Positions 57,683 through 64,000 of a DNA stretch of 64,000 nucleotides are shown piece after piece; position 1 is the stretch's first letter; every line of letters starts with the position of its first letter. The position numbers and the translations under genes were made by a program. The notes under the pieces were generated by a model that was not told the origin of the DNA, made no database searches, and worked only from the letters and a program-made list of their open reading frames with translations. Location of the stretch: the NCBI GenBank assembly GCA_036250225.1, contig JAPZLL010000001.1:744001-808000 (forward strand), in the 5' to 3' direction. This DNA is from Cercophora sp. LCS_1 (Eukaryota; Ascomycota; Sordariomycetes; Sordariales; Lasiosphaeriaceae).

Positions 57683-58156
57683 GGTGCAGGAGGTGTTGGC
57701 GTTTTGGAGGGGCTGTTGGGGGGTAAAATCGCTGGAAGAGCGGATTGGTGAAGGCGTATTTTGTTGTTTCCTCCCAGAAATACCAAGGCCCTGGAATCGC
57801 TCCAATGTAGGCAACAGCCTACCGTAAGGTGTTCAAGGTGTTATGTCGTGGGCAACCGAGCCGGGATTTCGCCAGGCAGCATCGCGAAAGTCCACTTTCG
57901 CGTCTCAAGGCACCGTCGCGTGGGCACATGCTTCCGCGTTCTGGGGGCAATTGATGCAGGGAGCTAGGGCCACCAACCCCCCTGTCCACCCCGCTACGCC
58001 AAGCAGGGGATCGGCAGGATCCGGGGGCTGTCGATGATGGGACATCAACATCATCGCTCCCCTGGATTGATATCTTCTGGATTCGTCCAAACTGCTGTTC
58101 ATAGTTCTCATCTTTAAATACACATTTTATATTCTGTCTAGGTTCTGGATTTGGCG
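57683..58156. other. Divergent promoter region of KU80 and the TMEM205-like gene
   Basis: About 470 bases between two divergent start codons. No gene or repeat seen. Confidence 0.55.
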
Positions 58157-58817
58157 ATGGCGCTCACCGGATTTCTCTCTCCTGCCCCATACCATGTCCT
58201 CAGGTGAATATGTCCATGGTCCCCCTCGGTCTGGAAACACCCGCTGATGCAAACGCCTTCTCCAGCTATGGGACGCTTCTAGGCACGACCTTCTTCCACA
58301 CATTTGTTGGCGGTATCGTATCCTTTCAGGTCCTAGCCCGGCCGCAGTTTTCGCTTCTCATGGCGAAGCTCTTCCCTGTATACTTCACAATGCAGACCGC
58401 TCTTCCCCTGGTGCTGGCATTGACGTATCCCGGATCACTGTCAACCGAGTCGGGGATCGCTGGTGTTCTCGATGAGTCCGTTCGCAGTACTGTTCTTGTC
58501 CCCATTGCGTCCATCTTCGTTACGGCGCTGGCCAATCTGGCCGTGGTGGGCCCTGCTACAACCAAGTGCATGGATCAACGAAAGCTGCAAGGTAAGAGAC
58601 GGCATCATCCTCTCGAGCCGTGAAAGATCATAGTTTAACCCATCGTGACGCAGAGAGGAAGGACGGGAAGAAGAGTTACGATTCCGGGCCGCACTCGCAG
58701 GAGATGCAGGCGCTGAACAAGAAGTTCTCCATGCTTCACGGCGTGTCATCGCTCCTGAACCTGGGAACTTTTGTCGGCGCTGTTGCTTACGGAGTAACTC
58801 TAGCTTCAAGGCTCTGA
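58157..58817 (+). CDS. TMEM205-like (DUF4149) membrane protein
   Basis: Three exons: 58157-58203, 58266-58591 and 58654-58817, giving 178 residues. Introns are GTGAAT..GCTGATG..TCTCCAG and GTAAGA..GACGCAG. The first exon supplies MALTGFLSPAPYHVL, which joins to SYGTLLGTTFFHTFVGG, the usual start of this family; an ATG at 58210 lies inside the first intron and is a poor alternative. Hydrophobic segments are GTTFFHTFVGGIVSFQVL, the MQTALPLVLALTYPG area, VLVPIASIFVTALANLAVVG and LNLGTFVGAVAYGVTLASRL, giving the expected four membrane spans. The loop before the last span is basic. TMEM205-type proteins are small membrane proteins of uncertain function. Divergent to KU80. Confidence 0.85.
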
Positions 58818-59261
58818 ACCCAACAGCTTCACGGGGGGCATAAACGGACGTTGATGTAAAGTCTCCATTCCCTAATTGCTCAAGGCAAGAAAGTCGCGAT
58901 TACAAATGCATATGAATAGCAATGCCTTCCCAACGCCTGTATCTTCCTTGTGACCAACTGGAAGATGGTGTCCCACCTCTGAAGGCTGCCCGAACGCCAG
59001 AGTCGGCCTAAAGTGATGCCGCTTTCTTCGACCCAAAACCAAAAGCAAACCGTCGAGTGCGGGTATCGAGCGTATCGAATAGCGAAGAAAAAAAATGACG
59101 GGGACAGACGCCCAAAGGCTCGTGGCCTTGTGCCGATGGTATCTCAAAAATGCCGCTGAAAGATGCAATGTGGTGACAAAGGGGAGAGACGGAAGTTCTG
59201 TCGAGGGTCCCAGACGAACTCATTGCTTCCGCCCCGTGAAAGCACCTGTCGACTTGACACC
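58818..59261. other. Convergent intergenic region
   Basis: 3' regions of the TMEM205-like gene and the following minus-strand gene. No gene seen. Confidence 0.55.
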
Positions 59262-59810
59262 TCAAGGCCGACCGACGGCAAGCTTCAAGAGTTCCTCCTT
59301 GGCCCGACGCAGCTCCGCCTGCTTGTCGGACTCCCGCTCCCTGGGCTTGCGTGCGTGCTGAACCCAGTGGCCGACGGCCCACTTGTGAGGCTTTTGTGCG
59401 AGCAACTCCTCGAGGACAGGCTCCTTTGTGGGCTTCGGATAGTTTCGTAGCATGGCGTCAACCTTGACGGGTTTCGGTTGGGAGAGGACGGGGGCAGCGA
59501 CTGCGGTCTCGGTTTGGGTAACGGCGGGCTTTGGTGCGGCGGCCGTGACGGACTTGATGAGGTCGGACTGGGCTGAAATAGTCGACGACATGGAGCTGCG
59601 TGGCGAGGTGGGGAAGTAGCCAGACTCGCCGCCAGCCGAGGAGGGCGAGTCGACGATGGCTGACTCAGACAGAGGCGAGTAGCCCGCGCCGTTGGTGGGT
59701 GAAGTCATGTTGGGTGGTGAGATCAGGAAGGTTGGTGGGGAATGTGCTGACGGCTGGGAAGCGCGAGTCGGAAACAGCTTCGTGTAGAGATCTCCGAAGA
59801 AGGATGCCAT
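59262..59810 (-). CDS. Unrecognised Ser/Pro-rich protein with conserved-looking C-terminus
   Basis: Single exon, 182 residues, from the ATG at 59810 in good context (AAATGGC). I do not recognise a family. The N-terminus MASFFGDLYTKLFPTR is amphipathic. Residues about 20-110 are low-complexity Ser/Pro/Ala/Thr with several SP sites (possible proline-directed phosphorylation). The C-terminal 60 residues look folded and helical: YPKPTKEPVLEELLAQKPHK, WAVGHWVQHAR and KQAELRRAKEELLKLAVG, the last a likely coiled coil. No signal peptide or membrane span. It is supported by frame length, start context and a clear composition change between disordered and structured halves; function unknown. Confidence 0.68.
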   Translation of the reverse strand: MASFFGDLYTKLFPTRASQPSAHSPPTFLISPPNMTSPTNGAGYSPLSESAIVDSPSSAGGESGYFPTSPRSSMSSTISAQSDLIKSVTAAAPKPAVTQTETAVAAPVLSQPKPVKVDAMLRNYPKPTKEPVLEELLAQKPHKWAVGHWVQHARKPRERESDKQAELRRAKEELLKLAVGRP

Positions 59811-61338
59811 TTTGGAAAAGAGACGAGGGCGACGATGGGGTGGGTTTTGTAGACAGCGGTCCGGACGGATCGGTTGAGTGAAAAGTCAACGAACCCCACA
59901 GTGAATAGGCTCGAGATCCACCCTGTTTCCAGTATCCCAGGTTTCCCCCTCGAATTTTAGTTAAAGTTCAGTCTGACCTAGGGATTCAACCTTCGGATTG
60001 AACGTGGAAGGCGCGCGTGGCGCTGGGATATCGTCTCGTGACAAAGGCGTTCACCCCAAGTGGGATGTTGACGCTTACACCGTTCCTATTCAGCGGTTTA
60101 CTCTCGAAATGACGTGGTAGAAGCCTCTCGAGGCCTCGAATTAATATCTTAGAATTCAAAGACCTCTTCGAAGATCTTTAGAGTCTCCCTGCAAGTCTCA
60201 CTAAGATGAGGACCGCGTGAAATAATTTGGCGACGGATTATTTTGTCTGGTACCTGAGCGGGTCTTCAACCCCCACACAAGTCGCGTGCCGGACATACAG
60301 TAGCGTCGGCGCCGGCGTGGGAAGTGGCGAAACGGCAGGATCGGATGGAAGTTTTTGTGACTGCCAGAATGAGTAGTGCGGGATCCGCCGAACTTCACGC
60401 GGGTTAAGGTCGAAGAACAAATGAGCGGACAAAACCCGGAGTTTGGACGGCGGGCCGGGTGGGACATGCAAGACTGCCCGTGGTTGCGGCCGAAAGTGAG
60501 TGAATGACAATGGCAAAACGGGGGAATAGGGGCTCGGCTTGCGGCTACGCCGTCAAACAAGCTTTCAACGAGAGACGGGAACCGGAGAACTTCAACGTCG
60601 AAAAAGTCACACGATGCCAAAAGGAGGGAATATTTGACGACAACAGACGGAGCTTATATCTTCATCTGACCTGCCGGGGCCCGTATTGCCAACCCTCCGC
60701 ACCACGAGCATCTCCGCTGTAGGTGCCACCCGGAGATCACTTGCTGCACCGATACGGCTGCAGAAGAAACGAAAGGGAGATCCGGAACAATCGAATCTCA
60801 TCAAGAACCCTTGAGGCTCATCTGGAACACGACCCACGCCCGGGCATTGCATCCAATCTGGAAGCCGCGCAATTTCGCACGCGGTCACGCGGACGGCGTT
60901 GGTGCCTTGCCCCTGCCCGATGGCTTGACTTGCCCATGCAACCTCATCCCGCGAAGTTTAAAAACTGGAGCACTTCCCCTGGCTGTCATGTGTCTTGAGG
61001 TCCAAGACTCCACTCCATTTGTCTTGCAGTTTGACAACGGACGCGGGGGTTGCAGCTGTCTTCAGGCTTCACTGGAGCGAGTCTTCAGAGAACTTCAATT
61101 ATTTCGCGCACTGAAACCTGTCATCTGATGTGCCAAGCTGCTACATTGGAATCAAGCATCGTTGATTTCGGCGGCCGAAGATCGTTCGGGTGGCTTCACG
61201 ATAACCCTTCTTGGCGGCTGCCAGACCAGTGCCAGAACCCTTTCCCCACAACCTGGGGTGCCGTCTCCCCCACGAACATTGCTTTTGACGCCTTGGCTTA
61301 GCACTGCCACCGACTCACTTCCGATCGGTCCGATCCTC
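59811..61338. other. Gene-free region
   Basis: 1.5 kb between two minus-strand genes. TCGAGGCCTCGA and TTCGAAGA-type palindromic stretches occur near 60120-60180. No gene or RNA supported. Confidence 0.45.
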
Positions 61339-62498
61339 TCACTTTTGCTTCTGCTTCTGTCTCTTCTCCAGCTCGCTTGTTCGAATCACCTTGGGCCCAG
61401 GTGTCTTGTACCCAGAGAAACTCGTCGGGACGAATGTGCCAACCTGGCGTTGATAATGACGGTACTCAGGATATTTTCCAGACGTAATGAGTTCCGTCAG
61501 CCAGGTTGAGCCCTGAAAGAGCATAATCAAGAAAGCGGGCCCAACAGCAAGCCAGCTGTACAGATTCTTGGATGCGAAGCATGACCACTGGTAAAGGAGG
61601 AACCAGATGGATTGCTCGGCCGCAAAGTTCGGATGCCGGCTGTAGGCCCACAGACCGGCAGTGTTGAAACCACGATCGAGATCGGCTTGATGGAAGCCAT
61701 GGGGGACCTTAGCAGACTCCTGGTAGGTCTTTTTGGCACCGTGAAAGTCCCACTGTTGCTGGTCGGCAAACCACTCAGTTAAAATCAGGCCGAGCTCAAC
61801 GGCTACATATGCTAGATCAGCGTGGGTCACGTCCGGCTCGAACTGAGCCGTGAGTAGGATGGTGTAAACTGGCGCGGCGAGCATGAACAGCAGAATGCTC
61901 TGAATAAACGATATGAACGTCCAGTTGAATACGTGGAAAAGGGCCTTGGGAACATGCTTCCGGATGATTTCCCTGCGTGGATTAGCGGTGGAATGGGAAC
62001 TCAACGGGCAAGCTCACCATCTGTAGTCTTCTGACCCGATTTCGTAACCTCCCTTCCTCCAATAATTGTATGTCAAACGGATCTGTCGGAGAGGCAAATT
62101 AGATGCGTCATCTTCAGCGAGACGCCGATGAAACTCACACTCCACACCGTGCTAAATAGCAGAGCAGCATCAATGCGCTGGCTGGGAATGCCAGCTAAAC
62201 GTGCCCATACATCGAAATGGGCAATGTAGAATGTGGGTAACAGACTCCAAAATCTGTCGACCTGTGAATAGTTGCGATTGATCTCGGCCGCGACAAGGAA
62301 GACGGCGCCAAGGGCGATGGAGATGGCGAAACCGCTTATTAACGGGTTCGTCTCAGCGTAGAGCTTCACTAGACCTTCGCGGCCAGCCGCAACGTCAGCT
62401 AGCTTCGCTGGTAGGGCGTAGAATTGGGGGATAAAGGGCTCGACTGTCTTGGAGAGGTCGGAACACTCCTCCAACGTCTTGAGAATAGGGAGCGCCAT
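61339..62498 (-). CDS. DUF1295 family membrane protein (steroid-reductase-like)
   Basis: Three exons: 62498-62139, 62082-62018 and 61972-61339, giving 352 residues. Introns are GTGAGT..CTAATTTGCCTCTCCGACAG and GTGAGC..CGCTAATCCACGCAG. The ATG at 62498 (GACATGG) is chosen because the frame upstream opens with TTG. Membrane spans include SGFAISIALGAVFLVAAEI, LLPTFYIAHFDVWARLAG, the FISFIQSILLFMLAAPVYTI region, the AYVAVELGLILTEWFA region, IWFLLYQWSCFA and WLAVGPAFLIMLF. Typical motifs are NRNYSQVDRFWSLLP, IRLTYNYWRKGGY, GSEDYRW and GLWAYSRHPNFAAEQS; the last is the C-terminal SRHPN-type motif shared with steroid 5-alpha-reductases and isoprenylcysteine methyltransferases. Members are often called oxidoreductases but substrates are unknown. 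A Lys/Gln-rich tail (RQKQKQK) follows. Divergent to TOP3. Confidence 0.87.
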
Positions 62499-63186
62499 GT
62501 CGGGTTTGCGAGTGTGAATTGCAAGCTCTCGAGTGGAATGAGTGCGTGTGATGCTACTACCAAATGCCAATGGGCGTGAGTGAGCAGATGATATAAGCTC
62601 CCGTCCTTGAGCAAGATACAGACGTCATCGTCCCGTGGCGATGGGAGGAGTGAAGCCAGATCCGCTCTTGCAGGTGCCGTTTCAGCGATCAGACGCTGTT
62701 TGCGGCTGGCGCCCCTGCAGCCTTGCCCCTGCTGTTGAGCACACTAACATTACCTAAGCGGAATCTGCAACTGCTCCTACGGGCTTGATGCATAAACTTC
62801 GCTCATGCATATCGAACTGATCTGTGCGGCAAGTGCATCGTGATTTGAGCTTTGTTTTGACAGCAGCAAACATCGATTGGGATGAAATTGAGACCAGCTA
62901 CAATGCTGCGATATTCGAAAGTCAAATAAACAAGCGTTTACCTCGACGTCGTAATAGGCGCTGGTTAGGACCTTTGTCGGTTCTTCCTGCCGAACAGAGA
63001 CCTCAACGCGTCTCAAGCTGACTGGTGACTGGTGACCATTCCACATTCACATCAAGCTCTCGGCTCAAAATGGTCATCTGGAGACATGCATCTTCGCAAT
63101 TCACTTTTCTTAGAAAGGCTTGCATTCCAGGTCGCCCTCCGCTTAGCCATTGACTCTTCTTCTCGACGGGTCGTCCCCAGTCGGCA
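62499..63186. other. Divergent promoter region of the DUF1295 gene and TOP3
   Basis: About 690 bases. No gene or repeat recognised. Confidence 0.5.
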
Positions 63187-64000
63187 ATGACCCGTATTCT
63201 CTGCGTTGCCGAGAAGCCCTCCATCGCCAAGGCAGTCGCTGGCCATCTCTCAGGAGGGCAGTTCCAAACGGTAAGTAATGTGCCAGTTTCTACCAGAAAA
63301 AAAAAATAACTGACATGAGGGGCAGAGCAATACTCGAGACACATACATCAAGAACTATGAGTTCACCTTTGACTTTGGTCCTCCCTGGGGACAATGTCAG
63401 GTGACTATGACGGCAGTCAGGGGCCACCTTACGACGGTTGACTTCCCCCAAGACTACAAGAATTGGGATTACCCACCACCAGATCGCCTTTTTCAGGCCC
63501 CTATTGTGACATCAGTTCCAAATGTAGGAGAGAATGGAGGTGGAAACTAGGCGGCAAGGCTAACTGGGGCGTAGGACAGGAAAAACATTGCCCAAAACAT
63601 CGAGTCCAAAGCGAGGGGCGCAAGAGCACTGTTTATCTGGACGGATTGCGACCGAGAGGGTGAACACATTGGGGGGGAAATTCGTGATGCTGCGAAAAGA
63701 GGCAACCCCAACATCGCGGTCAAACGAGCCAGGTTCAGCAACATCGAAAGAGCGTAAGCTCCCGCATTACTCCCGTAAGAGGCGTCACGCGGAAAAAAAA
63801 TGTACTGACGCTCCCTTTAGACACATTCTCAGCGCAGCTCGCCGTCTTGTGGAGCTTGACCAAGCACAAGTTGATGCTGTGGCCGCTCGCACCGAACTTG
63901 ATCTGAGGACAGGATATGCCTTCACCCGATTTCTCACGACAAATTTGCGGACGCTCGGAGGCCCTATGGCCAACCTCGTCCTAAGCTACGGTAGAATTTC
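63187..64000 (+). CDS. TOP3: DNA topoisomerase III, N-terminal part (cut by window edge)
   Basis: Exons in the window: 63187-63270, 63326-63523, 63575-63753 and 63821-63990; a GTAGAA at 63991 probably opens the next intron. The Toprim domain has MTRILCVAEKPSIAKAVAGH with the catalytic Glu after CVA, AVRGHLTTVDFP, and WTDCDREGEHIGGEI with the metal-binding D118, D120 and E122. The next domain begins RARFSNIERAHILSAARR and includes the DLRTGYAFTRFLT block and MANLVLSYG. The catalytic tyrosine domain lies beyond the window. Top3 is a type IA enzyme that works with RecQ helicases and Rmi1 to dissolve double Holliday junctions. Introns keep frame: 63271-63325, 63524-63574 and 63754-63820. Confidence 0.93.

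Noticed and set aside
58204..58265. Frame starting at 58210 as the N-terminus of the TMEM205-like protein
   Set aside because: It is inside a good intron (GTGAAT..GCTGATG..TCTCCAG); splicing from the ATG at 58157 gives the conserved PAPYHVLSYGTLLG start.
1..64000. Transposons, RIP-mutated repeats, CRISPR arrays, viral copies
   Set aside because: No transposase, reverse transcriptase or integrase motifs, no terminal repeats, no strongly AT-skewed TpA-rich block and no spaced direct repeats were seen.

Overview
The window is nuclear DNA from a filamentous ascomycete, most likely a Sordariomycete and possibly Sordariales. The reasons are short introns (about 48-190 bp) with GT..AG ends and CTAAC/CTGAC branch points 8-20 bases before the acceptor, roughly 55% GC, and a gene set typical of Pezizomycotina (BNI4, a QIP/Gfd2-like exonuclease, PAR32-like, GH16, CE5). 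I see no rRNA, tRNA, CRISPR array, transposon or viral sequence. The species call is an inference from gene style only.

I support 23 protein-coding genes, two of them cut by the window edges. From left to right: a Ypp1/TTC7-like gene (-, partial), RIX1 (+), a WW-domain protein (-), a secreted GH16 (+), a secreted CE5 esterase (+), a 6.3 kb gene-free stretch, BNI4-like (+), DUS1 (+), CWC22 (-), DPM2 (+), a BCAS3-like WD40 protein (-), a SnoaL/NTF2-like protein (-), an ING/PHD protein (-), a bactofilin-like protein (-), a multipass membrane protein (-), a C2H2 regulator (-), a 4.4 kb gene-free stretch, PAR32-like (+), TIM14/PAM18 (+), a DEDDh exonuclease (-), KU80 (-), a TMEM205-like protein (+), an unrecognised 182-residue protein (-), a DUF1295 membrane protein (-) and TOP3 (+, partial).

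This is a housekeeping segment, not a gene cluster. It covers ribosome assembly (RIX1), splicing (CWC22), tRNA modification (DUS1), ER glycosylation (DPM2), mitochondrial import (TIM14), chromatin (ING) and DNA repair (KU80, TOP3). The two adjacent secreted carbohydrate-active enzymes are the only accessory-looking pair. Neighbours are mostly divergent or convergent, as is usual in fungi. Intron positions were worked out by hand from splice signals, reading-frame continuity and family conservation, so small first exons are the least certain part.

The most interesting points are: a eukaryotic gene with the short beta-helix repeat pattern of bacterial bactofilins behind a poly-asparagine tract; a DUS1 gene with an in-frame, non-AUG upstream extension that looks like a mitochondrial presequence; an ING-type PHD finger whose exon is out of frame in the middle; and several genes whose first exon is only 3-15 bases, one of them using a GC-AG intron.
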